From NCBI GenBank assembly GCA_001247695.2, contig LGRX02030290.1:1-64000 (forward strand): a DNA stretch of 64,000 nt, given 5' to 3'. This DNA is from Cymbomonas tetramitiformis. Its lineage: Eukaryota > Chlorophyta > Pyramimonadophyceae > Pyramimonadales > Pyramimonadaceae. Below the pieces are notes generated by a model. That model was not told where the DNA came from, did no database searches, and saw only the letters and a list, made by a program, of their open reading frames with translations. Shown in pieces: positions 1-10,051 of this stretch. Both the position numbers and the translations under genes were made by a program. Numbering within the stretch: the first letter of the stretch is position 1; every line of letters starts with the position of its first letter.

Positions 1-1476
1 GTGTTAAGGGGGCTGGAAGTGGATGTATGTTCAGCAGTCGAAAGCACACTTGCTGCCAGCTGCCGAGGTTGCTTGTAACACTATTGGGAGTGAAAACAGA
101 GTTGAAGAAGTACTTTTTATGTTGTCAACGTAGTCCTTACTTCACTTCTGTCCATTTCTAGAAAATTCGCCAGGGCTCCGCGACACAGTTTTCAAGTGCT
201 AGGTGTGGATGAAGAGTGCATGCTGCAGCCAAAAGTATCCAAATAGCTCCCAGAAGGTCCCATAACTCCATACACTGATAAAAACTTTTCAGTAAGGTCC
301 ATATTTGAAAGATAAACCGTGTGTACTGTCCAGAATAAGTATTTGGCAGTCTGAAAAGTCCATTTTCAGTCAAAAAGGGCTATTTTGGGGCTGAAAAAGG
401 TGCATGCATCAGCCAAAAAGGGCACCAAAGGGTTGTAGACCTTCAAGATCTGTTGAGAACGGTAAATAATATCCATACTGAGTAGAATAAAATAATAATA
501 TCGTTCAAAAGTTCCATATTGAAGTCTAGAAGCTTGATCCACTCTTAAAACTCAGGGTTGATGGACCAAAAAGGAGTGAATGCAGCTCCCAAAAAGGCTC
601 AAAAAGGTCTCAAAGCTCCAAGAATTGATGAGGACTGGTAAAGTTTGGTAAAATATATCCAAAATAAGTAAAATAACTTTTCACAACCATCCAGAAGCCC
701 AGTTATCGAAGTTGAGGAGGTTCATCAACTCTTTTTAAGCTCTAAAAAGGGAGTGAATCCGCACATATTTTGAAGAAATAAGCTGTTTGAGGCCATACTA
801 TGAGTTGATGAAGACTAAAACAATTGTAAATAACTCATAAAAATCGCACAAAAGTTGTTGTAAGCCATCACACCTCCCCCCCAATATGTGCCGTAGAGTT
901 CACTTATCAGGATGCACACGGAAGTGAGCCAAAATAGGCCAAAAACGAGTGAAACCGGTATAACCAACGACAAAAACGGTCCCGCCTCTAGGACGCTAAC
1001 CCGTCAAGCCGCCAGAACAACCGGAATGCACACCAAAAACATATCAGAACGTCGCAACGGAAGCCGAAAGCAGTTCGCCACAGGTCCAAAGTGCGCATGC
1101 AAGCACGCAAAGCGAGCGAGAGCGAGCTAAAAAGACGCTCACACGCCTAAGATACCAAATTGTCCCAGGGGAATTCCCAGGAGTAGACTATTATCCTCTA
1201 TTATCTTGAGGAATCATATCATATATTCAGATATACTATTTAACATAAACCCAGACAGCAAGAGTTATATCATTTGCTGTCCAAGTCCAGAGACCAACTC
1301 TGTTACCTCTCTTTATTCTCTCCTCTGAGCTCACATATTATTTTCCCCAACTGTTCGCTCAGGCAATGTCACATCCACTCACTAATTTCCCTAATAGTTC
1401 GCTACTCTTATTCTCATCGAAATCAGACCCCCCTACTATGGGTGTCTCAGCAGGTACGTCGTGCCTCCTGGCACAT
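1..1476. other. Non-coding AT-rich flank with degenerate internal repetition
   Basis: No credible gene is seen; the open frames here are short and resemble nothing known. Between about 380 and 880 phrases such as 'aaaaaggagtgaat', 'caaaaagg' and 'gatgaggactggtaaa' recur in diverged form at roughly 150-200 bp spacing, which suggests an old degenerate tandem repeat. The 900-1130 stretch is more GC-rich and lacks features. The 5' LTR of the chromovirus downstream would be expected in this general area, but without its partner LTR I cannot delimit it. Confidence 0.35.
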
Positions 1477-1565
1477 GACATCTCATTTTAATGTACATCG
1501 GGGGGCGACATCTCATTTTAATCCACATCGGGTGTAGACATCTCATTTTAATCCACATCGGGGGT
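1477..1565 (-). repeat. 30-bp satellite, left (inverted) arm, three units
   Basis: Three copies of 'gacatctcattttaatcc' followed by 'acatcggg', with a period near 30 bp. They are the reverse complement of the units at 1901-2155, so the two arrays face each other around the foldback element. Confidence 0.8.
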
Positions 1566-1570
1566 ATGCA

Positions 1571-1880
1571 TTACATGCAACGTAAGGATATAATGTAAAC
1601 GAAACATAACTATGCAAATCCAACCGGTAGATATGTAAATCATATCGCGATGAAAATATCTACCGGTTGGATTTGCAAAATAATGTTTTTTGGAGCGTCC
1701 AGCAGTGAAAAACTGTTTCGTTTCGCCAAACAAGACAGTCTTTCATCGTTTGCGGCACCAAAAAACATTATTTCGCAAATCCAACCGGTAGATATGCTCA
1801 TCGTAATACGAGTTGCATATCTACCGGTTGAATTTGCGTAGTTATGTTTCATTTACATTATATCGTTGCGTGTGTCTTCT
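1571..1880. mobile_element. Foldback/MITE-like element with long inverted repeats
   Basis: The left side (about 1575-1640) reads as the reverse complement of the right side (about 1810-1880) over roughly 60 bp with a few mismatches, including 'gaaacataactatgcaaat'. Each arm is itself a palindrome built from 'atccaaccggtagatat' and its complement. An inner pair, 'aataatgttttttgg' with 'ccaaaaaacattatt', closes the structure. There is no coding capacity and no clear target-site duplication, so the superfamily is unknown. Confidence 0.7.
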
Positions 1881-1900
1881 GTCTACGCATGCTATGAAAT

Positions 1901-2155
1901 GTCAACCCCCGATGTGGATTAAAATGAGATGTCTACACCCGATGTGAAACGTTAAGGCTTGTCAGCCCCCGATGTAGATTAAAATCAAATGTCGGCCCCC
2001 GATGTAGATTAAAATGGGATGTCTGGCCCCCGATGTGGATTAAAAAGCAAATGTCGGCCCCCGATGTGGATTAAAATGGGGTGGCCCGATGTGGATTAAA
2101 ATGAAATGTCGGCCCCCGATGTGGATTAAAATGAAATGTCGGCCCCCGATGTAGA
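1901..2155 (+). repeat. 30-bp satellite, right arm, about nine units
   Basis: Tandem units of the form 'gtcggcccccgatgtggatt' plus 'aaaatgaaat', mostly 30 bp with small indels. Units vary by point changes and one carries an unrelated tail. The array is followed by a (TA)n tract (about 2163-2184) and a (CA)n tract (about 2185-2196). Confidence 0.85.
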
Positions 2156-2239
2156 CTTATCCATATATATATATATATATATATCACACACACACATCCA
2201 ATTTTGAAGGTTTTTGTTGGTGTGGTGTTTGTTTTATAG

Positions 2240-2478
2240 ATGGCTGTACCAGCAATAGATGCAGATCCAGCTAATTGGTTCTTTGACATTATGGGTTCAT
2301 ATGATGCTTACAGCAGATTTAAAGTACCAAAATGGTTGACTGGTTATGCTGATACACAGACCCGATATGATGATATAGGGTACTTTGATGGCATCAGTAG
2401 AATGAAACCAGATATGAGCCGATATAGAGATCCAGAAACAGAGCCTCAGGAGCCAGAAGAGGAGTACACAGAAGATCA
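2240..2478 (+). pseudogene. gag: Chromovirus gag, N-terminal piece
   Basis: The ATG at 2240 opens a frame of about 80 codons ending in an acidic stretch (EPEEEYTEDH). The frame is cut by the LTR of the inserted gag-only element. Removing that element plus one GATCA copy joins codon GAT-CAT directly to the gag frame at 6245 (EDH then APPIF), which shows that the two pieces were one gene. An acceptor-like 'ttttatag' lies immediately before the ATG; whether an upstream leader intron exists cannot be judged. Confidence 0.75.
2474..2478. repeat. Target-site duplication GATCA (left copy)
   Basis: The same five bases recur at 6240-6244, exactly outside the second LTR. A 5-bp duplication is usual for Ty3/gypsy-type integrases. 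Confidence 0.85.
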
Positions 2479-2735
2479 TACCGGAATATCCTAGTTCACT
2501 AGATATCAGAGGGTCCCGAACTGTGTGGATAAACACTCTCATAAGATAATCAACCCTAAGCTAGATATACCCGGAACGGTCTCGCAACGGTCTCGGGAAC
2601 TAGCCTACCTGTGACACAGCGTGTGTCACAGCACGAACCTATAGATCAGTCAACAGTCCAGTGTTGGTCCTAGGGGTCTGTCATAGGGGCCTGCACCGGG
2701 ACTCCCAGTCAGGGCTGCCTATACAGATTCCAGCA
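2479..2735 (-). repeat. LTR of the gag-only element (3' LTR in minus orientation)
   Basis: 257 bp from 'taccggaatatcctag' to 'gattccagca'. It matches 5983-6239 apart from one A/G difference in 'cagtca(a/g)cagtcc'. An internal palindrome, 'tgtgacacagcgtgtgtcac', could form a hairpin. Confidence 0.9.
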
Positions 2736-3065
2736 CACCACCCCAGCACTGTGGGTGGTGACTGTCTAGGAGAGTCAGAATGTTAAGATAAGTTAGGGTA
2801 GGAGCTAGGGTGACAAACCTAACTGCTAATTCAACTGTGCAATTCTGATACACAAATTGAAACCCTCTAGCCGGCACAAGAGCAGAAACATACAGGCAAT
2901 GCAAGTCCTGCTAAACTACTGAAAAGCTCTGTGTCAGCAAGGCAGATTGAAGAGTTCAAAGTTGTCAAAGCAAAAGCATAAACCAGATTGAAGACCGTGT
3001 TGAGGTCAAAGTACATCTCAGCACACCACCATGAAAGTGGTGTACTGCCAGAACCAGAAACATAA

Positions 3066-5831
3066 CTACTCGGGGTCAATGGCCAGAGGAGCACCGTCAC
3101 CACAACGAGCACTGTAGTAGTCCACAGTAGCACGGCGGAGTAACACAGGGCTGCCAAAGTGCAAGGTGTCGGTCACCGAGAAATCATTCGCCAGAGAATT
3201 TGACGGAGTCGGTGTTGTTGACTCGTCGATCACGGGAGGCTGCACCGCACCAGGGTGCTGCCAAGTGCTGTCCGACGGTGGTGCCTCGTCATCCGAAGAC
3301 GATGCCGGCGACAACGGAGGACCGCCCTCAAATAAGATGCCAGGCGGCGGCGGCCCGGGATGCCACGGCACCGGAGCCATATAGAGGCCCTGCCGCCTCT
3401 GCACCCGCCGGTGGAGACGAGGCGGGATGGCACATGGCACCGTGACAAGCGGTGACTCCTCACTCCTGCACAGCACAGGCTGCCGCGCAGCCCGACCCGA
3501 TACCTGCACAGGGTCGATGTCGTTGGCCACCGTATAGGTGGCAGCTCCCACTCCCACGACAGAAATCAGGAGAATGAAAGAGAGAAGGAAGGGCATCCCC
3601 CACAAGCCCGCGTGGGCGGGGAAGCCCCACGGAGGCCTTCCACAGCCGTAGCTGCGGGGAGCATCCTCATGCCAATCTCCCAGAGCACCACCAGAGTGAG
3701 GTGCTCGGGCTGCGGGCGTCGACGAGTGATTTGCCGAGATGGCCGAGGCCCGCGGCTTCACGACGAAGCTGCCGTCAGCGAGGTCCTCGTAATCGTCCGT
3801 GTCGTACCCCGTGAGATCAACCTGTCCGATGGCGGCGTGGTTCACGGTCTGAACGAACCCAGCGAACTCACCGTCCGCGTCCGCTGTGGTGGTCACCCGC
3901 GCCGATTGAAGTGGCGCGGGCTTCACATCTTCTCCCTGCGAGACAGGCATAGCAGGGGCCGGCACGGCGGATGCCGATGCCGCCGCACCACCTGCCGGAA
4001 CCTGCTCCTCCGGTGTGGCCACCGCTGCGGCGGGTACGCACACCAGAGCCGAAGCCCCCTGCCCGTTACCGGCAGGAGGCGGGAAAGATGCGTGAGTGTA
4101 ATGCACCTGCGGGTTGGCCGCGGAGTGAACCTCCGCGGCAAGATCGTCGAGCCTGCGGAGAATGTCGTCTCCCTCGGAATCCGGCTGCTGCTCCACGGTG
4201 AAGCCGTAGGCGGACACGTCAATGCCGCCCACCGCTCCCGCACAAAGCACCGCGGGCGGCCCGTACGCGGCCGCCGCACGCGCGAAGGACTCCGCCCCGT
4301 CATCCGCTGCCTGCTGGAACAATGCACACATGGCGAGCGCGTGCACTTCCTCTGCGTCCTCCTCGTCGATGGGAACGCAAAATGCCGCGGCAGAGGTGGG
4401 CGGGTGTTGGCGCCCGCCCAACGGGCAGTCGCGGTAAAAGTGATAGCTCTCACCTTTGCCCGCCTTCTTGCACCTACCGCAGAACGGCTTTGCCCGTTGA
4501 TCGTCCCGGTCGAACCCCACTGGCGGGGCCTTGTGGGTCCCCATACGGAATCCCCGCGGCTGCTGCCCCCGCTGCTGCTGCTGCCGCTGCTGCACCCGCT
4601 CCCGCTGTTGACGCACAACCGGAGCGGCTTCACCCTGCTGCCGCTGAACGAGCTCCTTGAGCTCCGTGATCTTCTGGAGAAGGGCGTCGTACTCGCTGCT
4701 GGAAAGGTGTGCGGAGACGCCATCCGCGCCCGAAGCCACCTTCCCCCCGCCCGTCTGTGCCCAAGCCTGGTAAATTTCCACAACCATGGAACGGAGCGAA
4801 ACCAGTGACACATGAGCCAAGTCAGCGGTCATGGGATAGCGGACCTTCACCGCAGCGTAGAAGGTCGGGTCGAGTCGGGTGTAGAGGCTCAATTTCCTCG
4901 TGGCCTCGGTCGGCGTCCAGTCGGAAGCTCGGTTATCCCGCACCAAACGTTGTTCCTTAGCCAAGATCGGCTGCGGGTCAACGTTTGCGGGATAACGCAA
5001 CGCGGCGTGCTCCTCCTGCTGCGACTCTCGTAGCGCCACCGGAACACAACCCTTGATGATGTCGACAAGGGCTCGCCTTCCATCTCGGTCAGTCGAAGAA
5101 TCGGTACCAGTGAGCCAGACGTAGGCGTTGCTGTGCTTCTCCACCACGAGAGCCAGAACGTCGTACAAGAGGCCATTCACCTTGTTGACCACTGGAGCCA
5201 GAGGGTCGTCGAGGTCAAAGGCACACAGTTCCAGTCCGGCCGACTGAAACTCCGTACGCAGCTGCACCACCAGGTCGGACAGAAGGCCAGCGTCGTCCGT
5301 ACCGCGGAAATGATGTTTCTTGTCACCAAGAATATCCTCACGGATACTCTTGGCCCAAGCCCGATGGAGTCGCGCTTTGTAGATCTCGTCGACGAGCTTG
5401 GACTGCTCCTGCAGGTAACGCCTGACGGCCACGTCCTCGTCTACGTTTGATGCAGGGTTGGGGGTAGGAACAAAAGGCGTGGCCGCTGTTGGCGTGTTCC
5501 GCACCCCGTCGATCAACCTCAAAGAGGCATCGATGTCACTGTCCCTCGTGAGGGACTTCTTAGATCTTGTTGTCATTCCCATTTCTAGAAACGCCTGAGG
5601 GGAGGCGGTACGCTGTAACACGTTTGGGTAGGGTCGCGGAGAAAATGTGACGTCACAGACATGGAAAGAGCGGTCGGGCCATGCTAGCGAGGGGCGAAGG
5701 AAGATGTCGTCGAAGTCAAAGGTGCCAAGGTCACCAGCCCAAAATACGGTAGCAGGCAGGATCAGAGCGAGCAGAAAACCGTGAATAATGAACATTGCGA
5801 CGACGAAACCCAATCCAAGCCGGCACCCCAT
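3066..5831 (-). CDS. Gag-like protein with zinc-knuckle-like motif and terminal hydrophobic segments
   Basis: 921 codons from the first ATG after the leader (5831); an internal ATG at 5582 (MGMTTRSKKSL) would give a more ordinary gag start. Residues about 7-35 are strongly hydrophobic, so the long form would have a signal anchor. A helical capsid-like region is followed by a Q/R-rich stretch and a C-x2-C-x9-H-x4-C motif near residue 449 (CGRCKKAG...FYRDC), a variant knuckle. A second hydrophobic segment lies near residues 744-770 (LLSFILLISVVGVG), followed by a Pro-rich tail. No protease or polymerase motifs are present. The frame is intact, so the element may still be expressed. The hydrophobic C-terminus could mean a membrane-targeted Gag or a captured domain. 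I do not recognise the family. Confidence 0.7.
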   Translation of the reverse strand: MGCRLGLGFVVAMFIIHGFLLALILPATVFWAGDLGTFDFDDIFLRPSLAWPDRSFHVCDVTFSPRPYPNVLQRTASPQAFLEMGMTTRSKKSLTRDSDIDASLRLIDGVRNTPTAATPFVPTPNPASNVDEDVAVRRYLQEQSKLVDEIYKARLHRAWAKSIREDILGDKKHHFRGTDDAGLLSDLVVQLRTEFQSAGLELCAFDLDDPLAPVVNKVNGLLYDVLALVVEKHSNAYVWLTGTDSSTDRDGRRALVDIIKGCVPVALRESQQEEHAALRYPANVDPQPILAKEQRLVRDNRASDWTPTEATRKLSLYTRLDPTFYAAVKVRYPMTADLAHVSLVSLRSMVVEIYQAWAQTGGGKVASGADGVSAHLSSSEYDALLQKITELKELVQRQQGEAAPVVRQQRERVQQRQQQQRGQQPRGFRMGTHKAPPVGFDRDDQRAKPFCGRCKKAGKGESYHFYRDCPLGGRQHPPTSAAAFCVPIDEEDAEEVHALAMCALFQQAADDGAESFARAAAAYGPPAVLCAGAVGGIDVSAYGFTVEQQPDSEGDDILRRLDDLAAEVHSAANPQVHYTHASFPPPAGNGQGASALVCVPAAAVATPEEQVPAGGAAASASAVPAPAMPVSQGEDVKPAPLQSARVTTTADADGEFAGFVQTVNHAAIGQVDLTGYDTDDYEDLADGSFVVKPRASAISANHSSTPAARAPHSGGALGDWHEDAPRSYGCGRPPWGFPAHAGLWGMPFLLSFILLISVVGVGAATYTVANDIDPVQVSGRAARQPVLCRSEESPLVTVPCAIPPRLHRRVQRRQGLYMAPVPWHPGPPPPGILFEGGPPLSPASSSDDEAPPSDSTWQHPGAVQPPVIDESTTPTPSNSLANDFSVTDTLHFGSPVLLRRATVDYYSARCGDGAPLAIDPE

Positions 5832-5982
5832 AGCTGCGGCCTAAGTCGCTCACCGCCAGCCGCTCATCTCATAATCCCCACTAGTGCCCAAACGCGCAAA
5901 CGCGCACCACCTCTCCGAGCGGCCGTTTAGCCAATCATGGCCAAACTAGCAAGTGGAATAAAGCGTGGATGGGGCCACGACC

Positions 5983-6239
5983 TACCGGAATATCCTAGTT
6001 CACTAGATATCAGAGGGTCCCGAACTGTGTGGATAAACACTCTCATAAGATAATCAACCCTAAGCTAGATATACCCGGAACGGTCTCGCAACGGTCTCGG
6101 GAACTAGCCTACCTGTGACACAGCGTGTGTCACAGCACGAACCTATAGATCAGTCAGCAGTCCAGTGTTGGTCCTAGGGGTCTGTCATAGGGGCCTGCAC
6201 CGGGACTCCCAGTCAGGGCTGCCTATACAGATTCCAGCA
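5983..6239 (-). repeat. LTR of the gag-only element (5' LTR in minus orientation)
   Basis: Second 257-bp copy, immediately followed by GATCA at 6240-6244 and then by resumed chromovirus gag sequence. The 151 bp between this LTR and the ORF start at 5831 would be the leader. Confidence 0.9.
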
Positions 6240-6244
6240 GATCA

Positions 6245-7370
6245 TGCACCGCCCATCTTCACAGACCCAGATGATGGACAGGTACACTCAGCATCAGTTC
6301 CAGCAGCACCCATACCTAAGGTGAAAATGAATCCACCAAAGGAATACAGGGTTGGACAGGATGCAGAGGTATGGATGGAGACAGTGGATAGATATTTCCA
6401 GTTCACCTATCCAGGAGCAGCAGACAAGGATCTCATCACAGTTTTTCTTACCTTCCTCCAGAATAATGACAGACATTTCTTTCATGTCGTGGCAAAGACA
6501 CCTGATGCCACGTATGAAAAAATCAGGACCACATTCCTCAGGCAGTTCGGGAACCCCCATAAGCAGTCAGTTGCCAAAAAACATTTGATGGCACTGCAGC
6601 AGGGTAACCAAACATTCTCAGATTACCTACGTACATTTACATCAATGGCTTCGTTAGCATCAGTTGATTTGGAGGATGTCCTGATTAAGGATCGGTTTGT
6701 CAGCAATATGGAATCAGATCTCAGAAAACAGTTCCATCTCAGATTCCTCACGGAAAATGAAAGGAATAACCTGTCGTGGGCACAGACCACACAGGTACTG
6801 CTCGATTTGAATTATGTAGTTCATTCGAAGCAGGCAGAGACCCTACACTATAGGGGTCAAAAGGAACAGTCAGGAGGTCCAGCCAAAAAGGAAAAGGATA
6901 AAGGTCGTGGCAACAAGCCGTATGACCGTGGCAGTCAGAATCAGGCCAATCAGAATTCCCAGAAAAATAAAGGGAAAGGCAAAGGAAAAGGCAAGGGAAA
7001 AGGAAAAGGAAAGGGATCAGCATCATCTTCTTCTTCCCAGTCTTGTGAACGTTGTGGTCGTTCAGGTCACATAAAAAAGGATTGTTTTCCCACAAAGACA
7101 GCAGATGGGAAACCCATAAAAGGCAATCCTCCAGCTCAGAATCCGTGGAATCAGAAAGGAGGACAGCAGCAACAGAATAATCAGGGTGGCAAAAGTGAGT
7201 CTAACAAGCTCCTAAAAACAGTCAACACCCTGGTTAAGGAGCTTCAGAATCAGCAGAGCATTAATGCAGCAGTTGCACAATCAGCTCCAGCTCCAGCATC
7301 AGCTCCAGCTCCTCAGGGAAACTCTCCGGGTACTGCACAGGTACCAGTGATGAGGGCACCCCGGGGATAG
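6245..7370 (+). pseudogene. gag: Chromovirus gag, main piece with CCHC knuckle
   Basis: Continues the frame of 2240-2478. It holds a retrotransposon-gag capsid region (VWMETVDRYFQF onward, then QFGNPHKQSVAKKHL), a basic KGKGKGKG tract and a canonical zinc knuckle CERCGRSGHIKKDC (C-x2-C-x4-H-x4-C) near 7048-7090. The C-terminal part is Q- and Ala-Pro-rich. It stops with TAG at 7368. The pol frame follows in another phase, so Gag-Pol would need a frameshift or a separate start. Confidence 0.85.
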
Positions 7371-7459
7371 ATCAGCCTGAACATGCCACTGAAGCAAGTG
7401 GCCGGGTTGAGAGTATCTCAGAAGAAGTCCTATCCAGTCTGACATTACAGTTCCAGCAG

Positions 7460-8401
7460 ATGGACACTCCCTCAGATCACATCGCACAGATGCAATCACA
7501 GACAGCACAGCTGAAATCACAGAAGAAGCTGTTGTTGTATAAGGGGAAAGTATATGGACAGAGTACTCATATTTTGATAGACCCTGGAGCCACATCGTCA
7601 TTCATCGACAGACAATTTGCTACTCAGCTGGGTATATCACCATCAGAAGCATCATCATTCTCAGTGGGGTTGGCTGGAGGAAGCCAATTACCCTGTACAT
7701 CCTATCTTCCCAATGCTACATTTACGCTGGGTAAGTATAAGGATTCAGTGGACCTATATGTTATTGATATGACACCCTTCACAGTCATCCTGGGACAGGA
7801 TTGGTTGGAGAGGAGGAATCCACATATTGACTTTCAGTCCAAGAACATGACGATCACCAGGACACACTCTTCAGGTTCCAGTGTTCGCACAGTTCTTTCC
7901 AGAGTTGAAGATACTCAGAAATCAGATGGCCTTCCTGAAATGGAACTGGTCAGTGCCACCACGATGAGAAAGCACCTGCGACGTATACGATCCAGTGGGT
8001 CGGCTGAAGAAGCCGTAGCTTATCTCTTTTTTCTCTCAGAGGTTGATGGTGAATTGGTCATGACAGCAACTGACTCAGACACTACCATGGAAGACCCAGA
8101 GGTCACAGCAGAACGTGATCGTGTCAGAGAAGACTTTTCAGATATTTTCCAGGAGGATCTTCCAGCTGGCCATAGGCCAGAACGGTTTGAAGGTGGATAT
8201 CATCGCATCAACATTGAACCTGGGCATAAGCCACCATCACAGCCAGTTCGAACTATTCCAGTGCCTATGATGGAGGAGCTCAAACGGCAAATCATCAAAT
8301 ATGTCGAGTTGGGTATCCTTCGTCCATCATCATCACCATATGGGTGCCCAATCATTTTCGCTCCTAAGCCAGGGGGGAAGTGGAGGATGTGCTGTGATTA
8401 A
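7460..8401 (+). pseudogene. pol: Chromovirus protease and start of reverse transcriptase
   Basis: Residues about 25-130 form a retropepsin with the active-site loop LIDPGATSSFI (DPGA in place of the usual DTGA/DSGA) and the flap-side motif VILGQDWL. The frame then enters RT (PVRTIPVPMMEELKRQI, YGCPIIFAPKPGGKWRM). It ends at a TAA at 8399-8401 where related elements have a Tyr codon. The MITE begins 12 bp later; removing 552 nt (MITE plus one TTAA) restores phase with the RT at 8965. Confidence 0.85.
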
Positions 8402-8412
8402 CGAGCCCTTAA

Positions 8413-8960
8413 CCCCTCTTCCGGTATTTGTATGTTACGCTGGCGTAACAAACACTAAAATTTGGATTCTGGCGGTGTTCCGTAGCCAAATGGCAATTTG
8501 AAAATAGTTTTGGAAACGTCTACTCAAGGCGCGACTAGCCATCCACTTAAACAAGTGACACTAGGAAAGATGTAATGAATATTTACAAACGCGCAGCGGT
8601 TTTTTACCTACCGAAAGTATTCATCCCTGGTATCAACCCTAACATGATTGTTTATAACCCTAACACTGACCCTACTTTCAGTCCTTGACTAAACAGTGCA
8701 TTGGCGTGCTAGGGTCATGAATAGGGTTATCATATTGTGAGTACACGTCATAATGATAGTGGCTTTCTTTTATGATTCTATTGAGCGTAATATTGTGTGT
8801 AGTTGGTAAAAATGAATTTGCATAGGCTTAATATCGGATCCGCCTGAGCCAGACCTTTCCGTGAGTATTTTTAAAAATTGAATCGGAACTCTAGAGATGT
8901 AGATATTCAAGAAAAGGTATGATCCCAGAGAAGTGAGAGATTCCGTTACCGGAAGAGGGG
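8413..8960. mobile_element. piggyBac-like MITE with TTAA target duplication
   Basis: 548 bp with 14-bp terminal inverted repeats, 'cccctcttccggta' at 8413 and its complement ending at 8960. It is flanked by TTAA at 8409-8412 and 8961-8964. TTAA duplication together with ends starting CCC is diagnostic of piggyBac-type transposition. There is no internal reading frame, so it is non-autonomous. It sits in the RT domain between the codons for RAL and NNITIK. Confidence 0.88.
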
Positions 8961-8964
8961 TTAA

Positions 8965-10046
8965 TAACATCACCATAAAGCACACGTATCCATTGCCACC
9001 TCGTGATACCCTTCTTGAACAGCTTAAGGGGGCACGCTGGTTCAGCAGATTCGATTTCAACCAGTTTTTCCATCAGATCCCCATTCATCCAGACGACATC
9101 CATAAGACAGCAATACGAACTAGATATGGTTCATACGAGTGGACAGTGATGCCCTTTGGGTTAACTAACGCTCCTGCGACCGCTCTGCGTGTTGGAAACC
9201 GAGCATTCTTTGACTTCATTGATCAGTTCTTAGTCATCTTCATGGATGACACCATAGTGTACAGTCCAGATTTTGACACACACGTGAAGCAATTTCGCCA
9301 GTTCCTACAGCGCTGCAGAGAGCATCAGTTCTACGTTACATCAGGCCTTCGAAGGTTGAGTTGTTCGTCAGATGCATCGACTTTATCGGACATCACATCT
9401 CAGAGGCAGGCCTATCAATCATCGAAGACAGAATCCGTGCACTCATGGCTATTCAGCCTCCAGTATCCTAGGGCCCAACCGTTGGTAAACAGCCTCTACG
9501 CCGCATGGCTAAAGATGGCAAGTCTTCACTTCGGTCATTCTTGGGCATGGTCGGCCAGTTTAGGAGATTTATACCAAAATTCTCCAAGATTGCCGAGCCA
9601 CTCAATCGTCTTCTGAAGGATAATGCAGAATTTGTCTGGGAATCTGAGCAGCAGCAGGCATTTGACAATCTCAAAAGTTCCATCTGCAATGCTCCAGTAC
9701 TACAGCTTCCAGATCAGAAAATGCCATCTATTATGGAGGTCGATGGATCAGGCACACACGTTGGCCAAGTAGTCCTACAGGATCAAGGCAAAGGTATGAG
9801 GCCGTGTGGCTATCACAGCGTAACACTTTCTGATACACAGAGACGCTGGCCTATTCCTGAGATTGAGCTATTTGCCATTGTGGAGGGCCTCCGGTTTTTT
9901 CGCCACATCTTGCTGGGAGCTCCAGAGACTATCGTTCGCTCAGATCATCAGCCACTGGTTTATTTCCAGTCCAAATCCACACTAAGCCCCAAACAGGCGA
10001 GGTGGTTGGATGAGCTCTCCGAGTACAACTTTCGGAATGAGCACAT
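8965..10046 (+). pseudogene. pol: Chromovirus reverse transcriptase and RNase H
   Basis: RT motifs are clear: FSRFDFNQFFHQIPI, MPFGLTNAPA and the catalytic box FMDDTIVYS (FMDD). A frameshift near 9345 moves the reading into another phase (VELFVRCIDFIGHHI), and a TAG lies near 9469. From 9505 the frame gives the RT-RNase H connection (LRSFLGMVGQFRRFIPKFS) and a gypsy RNase H (MEVDGSGTHVGQVVLQD, IPEIELFAIVEGL, RSDHQPLVYF). The sequence is lost at 'FRNEHIA' where the ~15 kb element enters, and resumes at 25002 with GEKNKVADVLTR. Confidence 0.85.
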
Positions 10047-10051
10047 TGCAT

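Larger units (their letters stand above)
2479..6239 (-). mobile_element. Gag-only LTR retroelement (TR-GAG type) inserted in chromovirus gag
   Basis: A 3,761-bp element bounded by 257-bp direct repeats and the GATCA duplication. The only long frame inside (3066-5831, minus strand) is gag-like; there is no protease, RT or integrase, so the element must borrow them. Minus orientation fits better: the LTR then begins TG, and a purine-rich stretch (GGGGTGGTG) precedes the 3' LTR. No convincing primer-binding site was found. The two LTRs differ at one base that I can see, implying a recent insertion. The interior is more GC-rich than the host element. Confidence 0.85.

Noticed and set aside
1901..2155. 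CRISPR-like array
   Set aside because: Units are contiguous 30-bp tandem repeats without unique spacers, in a eukaryotic transposon context.
3530..3600. Envelope-like protein call from the C-terminal hydrophobic segment of the gag-like ORF
   Set aside because: Only one internal hydrophobic stretch, no cysteine pattern or cleavage motif, and it is fused to a zinc-knuckle Gag.
3612..4808. 398-codon plus-strand ORF opposite the gag-like gene
   Set aside because: Arg/Leu-rich shadow caused by GC-rich codon bias of the minus-strand gene; no domain and no independent start context.
8480..8488. 'ccgtagcca' resembling the start of the dinoflagellate spliced leader
   Set aside because: Only the first nine bases plus a short TGGC match; the rest differs and it lies inside a MITE. 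Not usable as evidence for lineage.
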